From Voacanga thouarsii (lineage: Eukaryota; Streptophyta; Magnoliopsida; Gentianales; Apocynaceae): 64,000 nucleotides of DNA. The stretch is from the NCBI GenBank assembly GCA_026120185.1, contig JANUWF010001179.1:2087501-2151500 (forward strand), in the 5' to 3' direction. The translations under genes were made by a program, and so were the position numbers. Shown one piece after another: positions 23,221 to 36,530 of the stretch (within the stretch, counting starts at the first letter, position 1; the number at the start of each line of letters is the position of its first letter). The notes beneath the pieces were generated by a model. That model saw only the letters and a program-made list of their open reading frames with translations. It did not search any database and had not been told where the DNA came from.

Positions 23221-24791
23221 TGATTTTTCTTGAGCACTCTTGCTTTTCCTTTCTCTTTTAATTTTTTTTAGTTAGTTTTTGGTTTTTTTTTTTGTGTACT
23301 CTTTTCTCTCTTCTGTTTTTTTATTTATTTTCCTTTTCTAGTTTTTATGCTTTGGTGTGTTTTCTTTTGTATTTTTCTTTTTAGGTACTTTGCAATGCCT
23401 CATTCTTTAAGCATTCCACTCTTGTACAGCACATTGCCAACCGAATGGAAGTTTGTTTTTCTTATCTCTTCTCCTTTATATTTTTGGTCCCATGGTATTG
23501 TTGTTATTGTTATATTTATTTGGCCATTGAGGGCAATGTCCAGTAAGTAGTTCTTGATCAAATGCTATACATTATTCTTAAACCTTGTTTTTCTACTAAA
23601 ATTCATAGAGCATTCTTGAACTTACTTGAATACCTCTCGAGGTGAAATAAGAAAGACAGTGATGATTTAACTTAGGGATGACGGTAATAGGTCTTCTTTG
23701 GATAGTTTGAGCTTTTCAAGCCTACCTATTGCTATATTATTCCTAGTGTCTATTTTGAGCCTAAATTGTTGATTTCTTTCATTAAAACCTGTCACAATAT
23801 TTTGTCCATTGCTTGGTGCTAAGTGTTTAAATGATTTTTCAAATCTTTATGCTCTTGATGGATGAAAGTATATGTATGAGAATGTTGAGATAAAGATCAT
23901 AACTTGTTACTTTCAGTCATGGATCAATAACAAGTTAAGCTGGAAAGGAAAAGGGAAGAAAACAAACAATTACGAGAAAAGGGAGATTGAAAACAAGAAA
24001 AGAAAAGAAGAGTAGCAGTAATAGTGAGAAAAAAAAGGAGTTGAAAAAGAAAAAGAAAGAAAGAGAAGAGAAAAGATTTATTGAATGGAATGAAGAAAGA
24101 AAAGATCACAAAAGGAATGGTGATTGAGCTGAGAAAAAAAAAAGTTAAAGTTCATATAAAGTACTTGACACTATTGCTGGAAAATTTGAGTGATCTTGTG
24201 AAAGAAATAGAAAAGAGTTGAAGAAAAGAAGAGTTGAAAGAAAAAGAGAAAAAAATGCAGGATTTGCTTGAGTGGAGTTGTAATTGCTATATAAGGTTAT
24301 GGTTTGTTTGATTTTTGGAATAGTAGAGCAAGAAGAGTTGGAAATTATTAATTCAATTTGTTTATCCTTTTCTTGCTAACTCTTAGTTTTTTTTTTTTAT
24401 TCTCCTATATCCTTCATTTGATAAGCTACATTACAAGCCTTTAGCCTTACATTACAAGCTTAAAAGTCATATTTGATCTAAGTAGAATCATGATATGTCT
24501 CGGATTAGTGGAGAGAGTGTATGAAAAGTAAGCATATGGAATGCATATTCTTTTTGAACTAAATTCTTTCCAAAGGTTTGAGAATAGTGTAAAGTATTGG
24601 GATGGTTCTACTAAGTTATTTATCACTAACACAAGTCTTGCATTCATTTTGAAAGATGTAGTAGCATGTGTTTTATATTCTTGAATGAAGAAAGCATTGA
24701 AGATATGGTTTGGAAATTGATTGAGTGATTGATTTAATCTTGTGTTTTCCTACTTATTCTTGATACTTTGCTTGAGAACAAGCAAAGAGCT
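23221..24791 (+). other. TR-GAG-1 3' untranslated region
   Basis: No coding signal. T-rich at 23,225-23,350, then a purine-rich AAAGAGAAG tract (~23,940-24,260) that is simple-sequence-like. Ends at the polypurine tract. Confidence 0.6.
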
Positions 24792-24805
24792 AAGTGTGGG
24801 GGAAT
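24792..24805 (+). other. TR-GAG-1 polypurine tract
   Basis: AAGTGTGGGGGAAT lies immediately before the 3' LTR start TGATAGGGGC at 24,806. It is typical of Athila/Tat-type plus-strand primer sites. Confidence 0.85.
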
Positions 24806-26325
24806 TGATAGGGGCTAAATTAGTCATATTTTTCTTAGTTATTTGAGGTTCATTTGTAATACATTTTATTCAATAACTAGTCATATTCCTTCATATTTGA
24901 GATTTTACCATTGGAAAGGTATTTTGTTCTTTATTTCAGATTTTTAGGGTAAAACGAAATAAAAACATCGCAAAACAGAGGAGATGTGGTGCCGGCTTAG
25001 GCCCTAGAACCAGCGCTGGCCATGCACTGTTGATACGAACTTCGAAGCGACGAAAAATTGTTGAAACAGAGTAAACAGGACTAAGGCGGCGCCGGCTGCA
25101 TTCTGGAACACATTGTGCAAAATTCGAAGAAAAATCGGCGAACGAGTAGAGAGGCAGAACACAACCGGCGCCAGCTCCGAGAGCCAAGACGGTGCTGGCT
25201 GTGCCCTGAAGCCAAGGCGGTGCTGTGATTTCTCTACGTGATTTTTGATAATCTGAGGAGTTTTAGTAACTTCCAACTTCTACTCGGCTAAGAACTTTGT
25301 ACCTACGAGTTTAGGCACTTCCTAAACCTGTAAATAGATGAAAAATACAAGGGAAAAGGGAGAGAATTCATTGATCATCATAGAAAATTACTCAATCAAA
25401 GAAGGAATTCTTCAATTCAAGGAGGGTTGTGCAAGAAGGTTTTCAAAGGAAGAAAAATGAGGCTTGTCTATGAGTGCTTTCTTTTACTTTGTTTTCTTTT
25501 TCTTGAACAATGATGTGTTAATTATTTTATTGTAGTTTGACATTGTTTTAGATATTCATGATATTTAGAGTACTTGATCTTTTGATTAATTGATTATTTT
25601 TCTTGGTATTTAATTACTTGTGCTTATTATGAGGTTAGTTGGTTGGTTCTTTCTATTAACTCGCCGAGACCAAGGGGGTTGATGGTAGTTTCGATTGATT
25701 AATTTTATATTTGTTGTCAATTAACTCGCCGAGACCAAGGGGGTTAGTTTATGAGGATTGGGTAATTAAAGGTTAATTGATGTTTGCCGAGTCCAAGGAT
25801 TCTTTGGTTAATTTCATGTTATAAATTCGCCGAGACCAAAGGAATTTAATCAAGGATTGTGTTTAATGTATCTTTTAGGTGAATTAGTTGAGACGAGACC
25901 AAGTGATTCTAATTTATCTAGAAGATAATGATTTCATGGATTGAAAAAGAAGTGAGTCTATCTTAATCCTTCATGATGCCAAGAGAATGATTAGTTATGA
26001 TAACGATTAAGTCCTTTAAGATCATGTTTGTCTAAACAATGGTTTGAATTACATACTTCTCCATCCTTGACATGTATATATTTTTATTTTGATTTTCTTT
26101 TATTTTGATTTTCTTTTTCACTTTATCGAGTCGGTTAAACAATGAAAGAAAGGTAATTAATGCCTACTTGTTCCTAGAGGATCGACACTCGTTTGAACCC
26201 TATGCTCGGTTAATGATGAGTACGCTTACTCATATGTGTCATTTGGGTTGAACGTTTTAATTTAAACTTGAATGGGAATGTGCTTAGTTTTTGTATGATT
26301 TTTACAACTAAGTTCGAACACACCA
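24806..26325 (+). repeat. TR-GAG-1 3' LTR
   Basis: 1,520 bp matching 13,417-14,956 from end to end. The GC-word array (24,983-25,230) has ~35 bp fewer than the 5' copy and is enriched in C/T differences at CG/CNG positions. The TATA position reads TGTAAATA here. Followed by GCGGC, the second target copy, then CGC, making GCGGCCGC across the junction. Confidence 0.92.
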
Positions 26326-26330
26326 GCGGC

Positions 26331-27050
26331 CGCTTATGAGAGATAAGCTTTGATTGGATGGGGCATTAGTTCTAGTGAATTAGGTTGGTCTGAGCTAGCA
26401 ACTCAGTCTAAGTAGACTATTTTTTGGAGTTGGACATTTGATAAGTTTGGCTAAGGAGATAGAGGGGTATCCTACTCAGTGGGCCAAATACCTACTGTGC
26501 TGTAATTTTGGATTTTATAGTGCTATAGCATGATGTAGCGTTTCATGGTAAGAACTATGATGCAGGGTTTCATAGTCCTTCATTTTATTTGAGAATGGTT
26601 GATTTCTTGAATTATACAATTATGTTATTTTGCAAAAGTGAACAAAACGCCACTCATTGTCTTTGAAAGGATTGTGATTTGACTTGCAAAACCATTTCAT
26701 ATTAACGTTTCAAATGTGCACACATGAAATTATTTTGAATGTACATTAGCACATACAGTGCTTACTTAGAAGTGTTTCTCACACCATTTGTACCATGTTT
26801 TCAGGGGACATTGGCTTTGAAGGTTGAGAATCCTTAGAGACTGAAAATTTCTTTTATCATTTTTGTATTTCCTTTTGAGTTATTTCCTTAAATGTTTCTG
26901 AGACCTATATTAGTATTTGGATAGTAATAAGATTCAGATGTTTCTTTTATTTCTTTCTGCTTGCTTTTTCTGCCTCGTTGTAAAAACCTCTAGTCCATTG
27001 GATGGGGTTACATCCCTACCTTTTAAGGGTATGTAAGTAGTAGAGTATTA
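26331..27050 (+). repeat. Tekay-like LTR copy A, right part
   Basis: Continues the LTR interrupted at 13,416: TCTGAGCTAGCAACTCAGTC, GTGGGCC..CTACTGTGCTGTA, ATGCAGGGTTTCATAG, then acceptor-like ACCATGTTTTCAG/GGG (ends 26,804), AAACCTCTAGTCCATTGGAT and the terminus GAGTATTACA. These blocks recur in the same order in copy F (46,850-47,538). Confidence 0.7.
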
Positions 27051-28015
27051 CAAAAAGTCCCTATCTGTAACTAACCTAATAACTTTATTGATCGCAAAGT
27101 TCTCGTACTTCAAATCCTTTCTCAAGTTTATTAAGGGAAAACAAATCTATTGAACTAGTACAAATGAGTATCCATCTCATAAATCCTTTTCTCAAAGTTA
27201 ATACAAGAGAATAATCTAATCAATCCATTCAATCAAATAAGCCTAAGTGGTAGATTACTTGAACAAGATTCAATTAATCAAATAATAATTCAATACAAGA
27301 TCAAATTAGGGTATAACCCTTTAATTACAATTATATCTAAGTAAAAACATCACCAAATCAAAATTATAAAGAAAAAGTAAAAGGAAACCCATAGACAAAT
27401 GTCTGTCTTCTATTTTGGGTTCTTTTTTAGGATGCTCCTTTTCTCATTTAATCTTGCCTTAATATTTTCTTCTAGCTCTCTTTGATGTTCTAGGAGATTT
27501 CTCAGATATGAATCTTGTGTGGCTCTCTCTTAAAATGACCCCATCGATGGGTATTTATAGTTTCCTCTTGAAAATCCCTGAAATTTATAGAACAGGGACT
27601 GACTATGATGTTGTATGACACCGTGGAAGGTACTGTGCACGGCAACATGTATGCTTTCCTTTAATTTTATTGTATCTGAAATGGTGTCGCAAAATGTAAG
27701 TGTGATATAATCCTGCACAGCTAAGTCAAATATGATCCGCATGGTACCGTTGGCTCCCAGAAGTTTGATACTTGTTGAACTCTGAGAATGCGCGGTGCCA
27801 TGGAAGGTAAACTGCACAGTGCTGTGAACTCCCAATACTTTGGATCTAAAGTTTAGGTGATGACATGGTGCTGTGAAGAACGATCCCCATGATGCCATGT
27901 ATACTCAGTAAAACTCTTTTGAGGTTTTTTTTCTCCTTGCTTCAATTTTTAATCTCAAATCATTGCAACCTACATCAAATAAGAAGAAAATAGGGGGTAA
28001 GTGGCAATCTATAAC
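27051..28015 (-). repeat. Athila-like LTR fragment, reverse strand
   Basis: Read on the minus strand it has the plan of the TR-GAG LTRs: a GC-word array (27,590-27,900; GGTGCCATGGAAGG, CACAGTGCTGTG, CACGGCAACATG), a TATA box (CTATAAATAC at 27,551-27,560) and an AATTGTAATTAAAGG leader stretch. Its core word is built on GGTGCCATGG, unlike the GGCGCCGGC of TR-GAG-1. The left end abuts the terminus of copy A, so the 3' end of this LTR may be lost. The right edge is approximate. A 122-codon frame here (27,530-27,898, minus) is not a gene. Confidence 0.55.
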
Positions 28016-30159
28016 AAATTTTTAAAGATATTAAAACACAAATGATGTATAAAATATGTTTATGATGAGTAATTATCATGTGGATGGCTTTAGGTGATTG
28101 GAACTGTATAGAAGTTTTAATAGTGAAAAATTGCTCGTGAAGGAGGATTGTGTGCTGGGTGTGATGGATCTGTGAGCTTGTGAACTTATTACCAAAAATT
28201 TTTGTTAAGGATCATGCTATAAGCTACTTCTATTTGATTCTTCTATATCTTAGGTGTAATTATGACTAGAATAACTTAATTTACATACCTTGGTGATTTT
28301 ATATGAATTTTTGAAGATGCTATGTTCATTAACTGGTGAAATCCGAATTTGCTATGATTTTGATCCCTCGACTAAACCCCTTTTGTTTCGAATCTTGAAT
28401 TAAAAATTTTACACAAGAAATTATATTATCTTATGAGTAAATAGCCACTAGAATCACTTAATTTGGACTTGTAAATAATTCTCAATAATTTTTACAAAAT
28501 CGCTGCCAAACCACAATTTCAGAGTTACTATTGCAATGCTTTAACTTGAGCTTCAAATTAACATACTTAGACACTTGATCTTTTGATGAAAATTTTATAG
28601 TATCTTCCTACATATTGAACTTATATCCTGTATTTTTTTTTAATTGAATTTTGATTTGATTGCCTCAAATTATGCTATATTCTGCCCCATTTACACAAAA
28701 AACACTATTTTGATAATGCAATAGGAAAACTATGATTTAGTTTTAAAATCTTTGTTATATCAATTTGATTCTTATAATATTGATATATGAATATTATATG
28801 ATAATTAGGTCAGTACTTTGATGATTATATGATAATGCTCTCATATTAAGCTTTTGTATGAGTGCTATACTATTTTGATCATTTGTTAACATACTAATAC
28901 CTTGTGAAATTAAATGCTTTATGTATTAATGTGGATTTGCTACGTGTGCCTATGTTTTAATTTCCTACTATTTGAGTTTGATATATGAATATTATGTGTT
29001 GTTTGATATTGGAGAATGGTTAGAGTTATATTGTGAGATTAAGATAGCTTAAATTATAATTATCTTAGAGGAATTATATTAAATATGAAGTTTATTATAA
29101 TAAATTGATATTTATTTATTAATGTTCTAGAATTGGTTGGTGATCAAGGATATAATTCGAGGATTTAAGTTGGATTTTATTTTTCCTCGATTAGACTTAA
29201 AGTAAGTCCCCACATTTCATGTTTTCAAACTTGTAAGTCCCTACATTTCATGATTTCATAAATTTAGGAATGCATTTAAGATATTGCAATCATGATGATT
29301 GCTTATAAATCAATTTATATTTATTTGAAAATTATTGTTTATGAAATTTTTGTATATATTTTCTTGAAATTTATTATTTATGATATGATTTATTTATGAA
29401 AGTTGTACTTAGTAAATTATATGAATCTTGTTTGGAAATTATATATTGGAAGCATATTGCACTATTGCAAAGTAAATAGTGATTTATTGATGATGAAAGA
29501 TTTAAATATTCTTTATTATTGGGAAATTATATATGTACATGATATGTTGAGTATAAAATCTTGCATGATTTTAATTGAGTATATAGAAATGATTTTCATT
29601 AAGCATATAGAATTTCAAATTCTCATGTATAAATGAATTGCAAAATACATATTATATTTTTGAATAATTAGTTTTATATAATATGACATCTATTTATGGT
29701 ATTTATGAGTTATGTGTTTATGGAATCTTGGAACCGATAAAATCTTGTGATGTGATTTTGAATCTATAGAGTTCATTATTTAAACTTGTGAGTATTTTGT
29801 ATATAAAATATTTTTGGGAATGGTTGTGAAATCTTTTAAAGGTACTGAGCTTATTTTTGTAAAAAGGTATTGCACTAATATATTCATAAGGCTTTGTACT
29901 GTAGTAATTCTTGAGTACCCAAAAGGACTTCGCACCTATACTAACTTGCGTGGGTTTGAGAATGTTATTCGGTTGGTGGCCACCTCTAGGTAGTAGTCTC
30001 TTTCTTTATGGGGGGTTAATATATGATGTTGAGTTATCTTTAGCTAGCAACACATTTTCTATTAGGGAAATAGAGGGCGGACGTAGGACATCCGGGCCGC
30101 AAAGCCTTCTATAATGATGGTAATTGTATGGTTAATTGTGGTAGCTGCACTGAGTTAAT

Positions 30160-30192
<33 letters not shown>

Positions 30193-30897
30193 CATATTTA
30201 TAGGATTGAAATCTTATAGTGTTGATGTTATCAGTTGATGGAATGAGGTCCTATCAGCAGATGATATGAGATCACAATCTGCATTTTGAAATGTGATATT
30301 TGAAACATGGACTTCGAAATGTGAATTTGTGTTGAACCGTATTTTGTGAATTTGGTGGAAAAGTTTAACAGCTCAATGTAGTTGATGTGATTGTGAATAA
30401 TTTATGATCTTGAGTAGTAATTCATTTTCTCAAATATAAATTATAATGTTTTATATCTTTGTACTTGGAATCTCCTATGATCTATCCCTTGTATTAGTTT
30501 TTGGAAGTATGAAATACTATTACTCCATATCCATTTTAAAAATTATAATGCATCATGAAAATATTGATTTAAAATTTTTACAATTTACATACGGGACTTT
30601 TTGAGATTTTATCTCACACCAATTTAATTCATGTTTTACAGGAGATTATATTTAAGAGGAAGACTGAAGAAGTTATATGGATATATATTTTGGGATAATA
30701 ATTTTTATCCATATATTATTTTTACTTTTAGGTTGTTATTTGACGATTGAGCTGGATATTTGAGATGTTCATTATTTGAGTTTCATTTTACTTTGGGAGA
30801 CGATGTATTATTATGGATGTGATGTAATAGCTTTATTTCAACATTTTATTTAAGTTCCGAATGTTCTCTTTACTTAGTATTTTCATTATAAAGACCC
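28016..30897 (+). repeat. Tekay-like LTR fragment (copy C)
   Basis: Non-coding and AT-rich, with the ordered signals of the other copies: acceptor-like AATGTTCTAG (ends 29,130), ~70-nt block, donor-like AAA/GTAAGTCC (~29,200), CTAGCAACAC region (~30,045) and acceptor-like CATGTTTTACAG/GAG (ends 30,641). It ends at CATTATAAAGACCC (30,897), equivalent to TATAAAGACCCC at 47,464 in copy F, where the next LTR cuts in. Left edge uncertain. Confidence 0.5.
30165..30192. repeat. (TA)n microsatellite
   Basis: Pure AT run within LTR copy C. Confidence 0.95.
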
Positions 30898-31254
30898 TGT
30901 AACACCCCATATTTTCATGGCATAGTGGGCTTCATCTTTGTGGGATGTCATCCTGTCTGATCTCCCAAATAAGGGATTTTTATAACAAACTTAAATCAAT
31001 GCACAGTAGAAATTTCTCAAAGTAATATATTAAACATCAAAAGAATACATTAGGTTTGGCCTCTAATACATATGCCCAAAATAAATAACAAGTCCGCTAT
31101 ATATAGAAAGAATTTCACCCGAGCTTTTATATAGGCCCAAGGTATAGCACTAGCCTTTGGGAGTCCACCGCGCTTTCGCTGCACATCAGTCTCTAAAATT
31201 TTCAAGAAAGAAATAATACACACATGAGTGTAAAGCTTAATGAGTTCCGTGTGT
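30898..31254 (-). repeat. Tekay-like LTR fragment, reverse strand (copy D)
   Basis: Starts TGTAACACCCCATATTTTC and includes GGGATTTTTATAAC, the same edge seen at 17,813 and 63,511. Only ~360 bp remain before unrelated orientation begins near GTGTGATATTG. The preceding 5-mer is GACCC; the other end is lost. Confidence 0.55.
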
Positions 31255-32709
31255 GATATTGTTTGGAAATAGTTATGTGCTGGTTGCCTAGGATCGTGGT
31301 TTACTGTAATTTCTATGTGTTTTGTTGAGCTTTGATGGAGTTTTGGGATGATGGAAGTGGCTGTACATGTGTGGGATGACAAATAGGAATCTTACACTTT
31401 TGCATGGTTTCATGATATTTTCAAGGCACGCGCAAATTTCGAGGACAAAATTTCTTAAAGGAAGGGAGATTGTAACACCCCTCCCTTTTACACTTTGATT
31501 GGTGACTACTTTTTATTAAGTGAGAATATGCTTGAAGGCTTAGAATAAGAAATGATTAGTTTGATTAGAAGAATATTTTGGTGAGATAAAAATTTTAAGG
31601 GGCATCGTAGGAATTTTCGATTGCGATTTAAGAAAAACTAATAAACAATTTGAAAAATTTGAGAGTCATAAAATGCTCAGTTTAATACGTAGATCGCATA
31701 GGTGAAATAAAAGGTTCTCCTGACTGGGATGAATAGTAACATTAACTATAGTTATTTTTAGAAAACCTAGTTAACCATGGTCAAGACGGAAAGAGATAAT
31801 GGGTTTTAATTATATATATGTTGTTGGGCTATGTAATTAATAGATTTGAGTTAGTTTAGCCTACAAAATAAAAGCCACATGGATCTATATTAACAGTCGT
31901 ATAAGAAGTCACTTGGACTTATAAGAATGATTGCATGAAAAGCTACTAGGGGGCTTAGGATAGGTTGTATAGATGAAACATTTGGAATAATATGATTGGT
32001 TACATATATAAGGAGGCTACTTGAAGATTTGTGTATTGGTTGCATGAAGACTACATGTGATTATGTGATTGGTTACACGAGGACTAAGTGGCTATTGATG
32101 ATTGGACATATGAAAAGGTATGTGTTTTAAAAGGATTGGTCACTTGGAAGCTATATGTTTGTAAATGATTGATTGCAAGAAAGCTTGGCATGAAATAGGA
32201 ATCTTACACTTTTGCAAAGTTCCATGATATTTTCAAGGTTCCATAACATTCCATAATATTCTATAGTTTTCAACAAAGTTCCATGAGCTTCCAAAGAATT
32301 CCATAAAGATCTAACAAGTTCTTATAACTTATTTGATCATATAGTGATTTTAACTATAAAAAGAAGAGAAAAGGTAGTGGACAACATTTGGTAGTCGGAA
32401 ATAAGAGAGAAAAAAGGAGAGAAGAGAAGAAAGAAAGAAAAGAGAAAGAAAAGAAAAGAAAAAGAAAGAAGATAGAGAAAGAGAAATCGTGGGACAAGAA
32501 GAAGAAGAAGAAGGAAACTTGGTTGATTTCAAGCTAGAATTCTTCATTTACAAGGTAAAGCACTCTACTTGAAGAATTAAAGTCATTCTATTGATCATGG
32601 CGATCGTTTTGACATTCATTTTGTGGAGAAATTAGCATGAATTAATTATAAAAAGTAGTACATGAAGAATTGTTGTTATGATATTGTTTGGAAATAGCTA
32701 TGTGCTAGT
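31255..32709 (+). repeat. Tekay-like polypurine tract and 3' LTR (copy E), truncated
   Basis: AAATTTCGAGGACAAAATTT (from 31,435) then AAAGGAAGGGAGAT (31,457-31,470) lie directly before TGTAACACCCCTCCC at 31,471. This is the usual polypurine context of plant Del/Tekay-type Ty3 elements and the best lineage clue in the window. The LTR has a TATA box (TATAAAA, 32,355) and donor-like CAAG/GTAAAG at 32,554/32,555, and is cut at 32,710 by TR-GAG-2. The stretch 31,255-31,430 contains two pieces of this same LTR (matching 32,677-32,709 and 32,195-32,243) in swapped order, pointing to a rearranged internal deletion. Confidence 0.7.
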
Positions 32710-34349
32710 TGATGAGGCCTCATCATATATACATTTTTATTATTTTTATGCTTTAATCGAGATATATTTTTATGTAATTTACTACGACCACACCTTTTTT
32801 ATCTTGTTTTGCTAGAAAATAAAAAATATCAATTAAAGATGAAATAGAAGAAAAAGGAAAAGAAAGGAATAAAATGGAAGTTGAAGAAGCCAAGGCAGCG
32901 TAGTATGCTAATGTGTGCATTCTATTCGGACAATTTGCGGCCAAAGGAACCTCAAGTTTCCTAGGCTACTTGGTGTGTCTTGTTCGTGTAATTTGTCTAA
33001 GAAATTGGTGGCCAAGGAGGCCACTTGGTGGTCTTTAATGTTGCTAATTTTCCAGAATGTTGGCGGTCTAGGGAAGCTCAATCTCTTTAGACCACCTAGC
33101 GTGTTCTATTTTGTACGAGATCTCCAGATTGTTAGTGACCTAGGGAGCTTTAACTTCCCTAGGCTGCTTTGTTTCTAGAAAACCTGGCGGCCGAGGGAAG
33201 GTCAACTTCCCTGGGCCACCTACAAGCAAGAATCGCGTATCCTGCAGTACAATTTCTAAAGAAACATAACTAAAAGCACTATAAATGCTTTCTTTTCACA
33301 CACAAACAGAGGAGGAGAGTTAGAATGGCTCAGGGTTTTCTCTCAAAAATCCTAAGTCTTGTGAGTTTAAACATAAAAAAGAGGGGAAGACCAAGAGATT
33401 TAAGAAAGAAGAAGAAGGACTACTTGAAGATCTCAAGAGGAAAAAAAAAGGAGGCTTATCTATGAGTTTGCTTTTCTCTTCTTTTTGTAATCTTACTTGT
33501 ACTTCTTATGTTAAGATTTGACTTTTAATTGTAATAAAGGGTTATACCCTATTTTTATGCTTGAGGATGATGTATTTTCTTTAGATCTTTGAATTTTGTT
33601 CTATTTGGTTATCTGTGCTTACTTGGTTATTTTGGTTGCGTTGAGTTTTAATTAAATGTTCTTTCTTAATGATTTCGAGAGATGAGGTTAAGGTTTGGAC
33701 ACCGACTTAACTAATTTAACATTTGCCATTTTCAATTAATCTGAGAGGGAGGTTAGGAATTAGGGTTAATAACTAAAAGGTTTATGAAATTGCCTAGAGA
33801 TAGGAATTTTGTAGCCTTCAGATGATTTGGCATAATGAGTGATAATTAATGCACCTTTAGGTTTGGTTTGTTAGGTAAAGATACCAATTAATCGAATTTG
33901 GAGGGTAGAAATCTCATAATTCGAGAAAGTGTGAGATTTATTTTGACTTACTCTAGTGCCTAGAATTAAGAATTATGGATCCAAGGGATGCTCATTTCTT
34001 AGGTATTAAATGGGAGAATTCCTTTTGTTATATGTGTTTATCTCTTTCTTATTCCTTAATGAACCTGTGATTCTCTCTTGCGTAAGAACATGACCTTTCT
34101 CCTATTGTAGTTAGTGTTATATACCTCACATTTATATTTGGCTAAACAATGAGAAGAGAAGGAAGTAGAGGTAGTAGCTGTGTTCCCTAATGTTTTTCGA
34201 TACTTACCAATGGTACTACACTATATGATAGGTGCACTTGCCTGTATTTGTGTGTTATGTGATATAAATAGGCCTTTTAATTAGTAAAACTTGAGTGTAT
34301 ATAGAGAACAATTGATATAGGTTTTCTATATGCACAAACATGCGCATCA
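32710..34349 (+). repeat. TR-GAG-2 5' LTR
   Basis: 1,640 bp, starting TGATGAGGCCTCATCA and ending GCGCATCA. U3 holds about five imperfect units (32,885-33,225), each a short hairpin of CCTAGG/GGCC type: for example CCTAGGGAG..CTTCCCTAGG (33,140-33,164) and GGGAAG..CTTCCC (33,195-33,212). A TATA box (TATAAAT, 33,280-33,286) follows ~60 bp later. Confidence 0.8.
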
Positions 34350-34355
34350 AATTTT

Positions 34356-34373
34356 TTGTGCTATTACCGGGGA
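34356..34373 (+). other. TR-GAG-2 primer-binding site (Asp tRNA, decayed)
   Basis: TTGTGCTATTACCGGGGA matches 12 of 18 positions of the Asp-type site TGGCGCCGTTGCCGGGGA; most differences are C-to-T or G-to-A. Located seven bases after the LTR. Confidence 0.75.
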
Positions 34374-35149
34374 AAGACTATGGCTATATTTTAAAAACTT
34401 TAATTCTTGTTGATTCACCCTTGTATTTGTATATATATTTGCACATATCACTAACTTGTGTGTGAATAGTTGTTTGTATGTTTGTTTTGATTTTATTTTA
34501 TTTTGGCCAAAATTGTATTTGAGAATTCTTTGATTATTGTATTATTGTTATAAAATCAATTCTTTTGGGATTTGAGTAATTTTATTGATTTCTTTTATAT
34601 CTTATTCTTTGGTAGAGTGACAATGTTTATGAGAAATTTGTTGGATTTAGAGATTTTGGTATATTTCATCGTGTTGAATTTATTATGTTGAAAAATAGAG
34701 ATTGATTGGTGTGATGGAGATGATATTTATTTTTCTTGAAATTGGGATTTTGATGGTGAATATGGGGATATGATATATGGTATATGGCTTGGATATATGA
34801 ATTTGTCTTTTGGAATTTTTTTTTGGTTTTATGTTTAATTTTTATTCGTTTTTGTAGAGTTGGAAGCTTTTGCTATCCTATGGACTATGCATGTTGATTT
34901 GAGCCTTGGAATTATTTTGGGAGCAATTTTATTTTCTGTTTTGCCTAATAAATGAATGGGTCCTGTGGTTGAATTTTTGCTCATCTTTTGGAAATTAAGA
35001 AATTGCTTCTTTTTCATGGAATTTGGTTTTGACTTGCAATTGTGAGGATTAATGACTATCTTGGAAGTTATTGATTTTTTGTGTTTCTCTTGAATGATAA
35101 TTTTCATTATGCATGAGTAGGAGAATTTAAAGTGATATTACATATTTTG

Positions 35150-36530
35150 ACCCAGAACTAGAGAGAACTTGGAGAAGATTGAGGAAACAAAGACATACTG
35201 TACAAGGAGGTGTTTACTTTGAAGACTTAGAGGATATAACAAATCTGAGTGGGCACGTTGGAATTCATAGAAAGGAAGCTCAAGGTGGAAATGGAAATGG
35301 AAACAAAGATGGAAATGAAAGGAGGACGATGGGAGACAATGCAAGGTCATCACTTCATGGGACAGAGTTAAGCATATTAAGGCCAAGAGTGGAGGTAAAC
35401 AACTTCAAGCTGAAACTATCTGTTATCCAAATGGTGCAACAAATAGGGCAATTTGATGGACTACCAGAGAAGGACCTAATCCATACATGTCCAGCTTTCT
35501 TGAGATTTGTGACACCTTGAAGCTAAATGGGGTGTTCGAGGACGTAATTAGACTTAGGCTTTTTCCATTCTCTTTGAGGGATAGGATAAAATCATGGCTA
35601 AAATCACTACCTCCAGGCTCTATAACCATTTGGGATGAATTAACGAAAAAATTTCTTGCGAGTACTTCCCCCCTCTAGGACTACCAAGCTGAGATTTGGT
35701 CAATTAGAAGGAGAGACTCTCAATGATAGCTGGGAAAGATGGAAGAAACTTTTGAGAAAGTGCCCACACATAGGTTGGATTTAGGATTCCAAATGCTAGT
35801 TTTCCATAATGGTCTTAATTTTGCCACTGAATAGTTTTTGAACGCAGCATGCGGGGGTACTATAGCTACCAAGACCTCCGAGGAGTTGAGGGATCTTATT
35901 GAAAATATAGCTATGAACAACTATTCATAGGATAATCCAAGGACTAAGACGCGTGCACAAGGAATTCATAACGTTGATGTCATAATGGCTATAGAAGTGA
36001 AATTTGAAGCAATTGCCAAAAAGATGGAGAAAATGCATGCTCCCTCTCAAGTTTACGCTAAAGTGATATTTTGTGATTTTTGTGGAGGCCACAACATGAG
36101 GTTACCTAGTGAGCAACCGATAGAGCAAGTGAAATTTGTTGGGAATGCAAAGCAAGCAAACAACCCCTACAGTAACATATACTTTCCAAGATGGAGGAAT
36201 CATCCAAACTTTGGATGGAACAATTCAAATTAAGTGAGGCCCCTCCTCCTTCTCAAGGCTTCCCAATGGCACGACCTCAAGTATTCTCCTATCATGCCCC
36301 TCCTCTATATCCTACAAAGCCTTCTCTTGAAGATCTAGTTGCCAAGTTGGTCTCCTCAACGGATACAAGTTTCCAAAGGGTTAAAGCATTCATGAGGAAT
36401 TAAGAAGCCTCCATTCACAACTTGGAGAACTAAATTAGACAACTCTCTAAGTTCATTTTGGAAAGGTAAAATGGATCACTCTCGGGCAACACCGAAAACA
36501 ACCCTTGCAATGAGTGTGGGAAGTAGTGGT
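35150..36530 (+). pseudogene. TR-GAG-2 gag remnant
   Basis: FDPELERTWRRLRKQR at ~35,150 aligns with FDPEIEKTL of TR-GAG-1. The capsid region keeps GQFDGLPE, SSFLEICDTL, LRLFPFSLRDRIKSWLKSL, SWERWKKLLRKCPH and LDLGFQML (35,445-35,800). A single-base deletion near 35,475 and another break near 35,670 shift the frame, and several stops follow. The zinc knuckle is degraded (CDFCGGHN at ~36,070, last Cys lost). The C-terminus (GNTENNPCNECGK then TAG, ~36,485-36,526) stops at the same point, just before protease, as TR-GAG-1. Confidence 0.88.

Noticed and set aside
27530..27898. 122-codon minus-strand frame
   Set aside because: Lies in the U3 region of a reverse Athila-like LTR, over its GC-word array.
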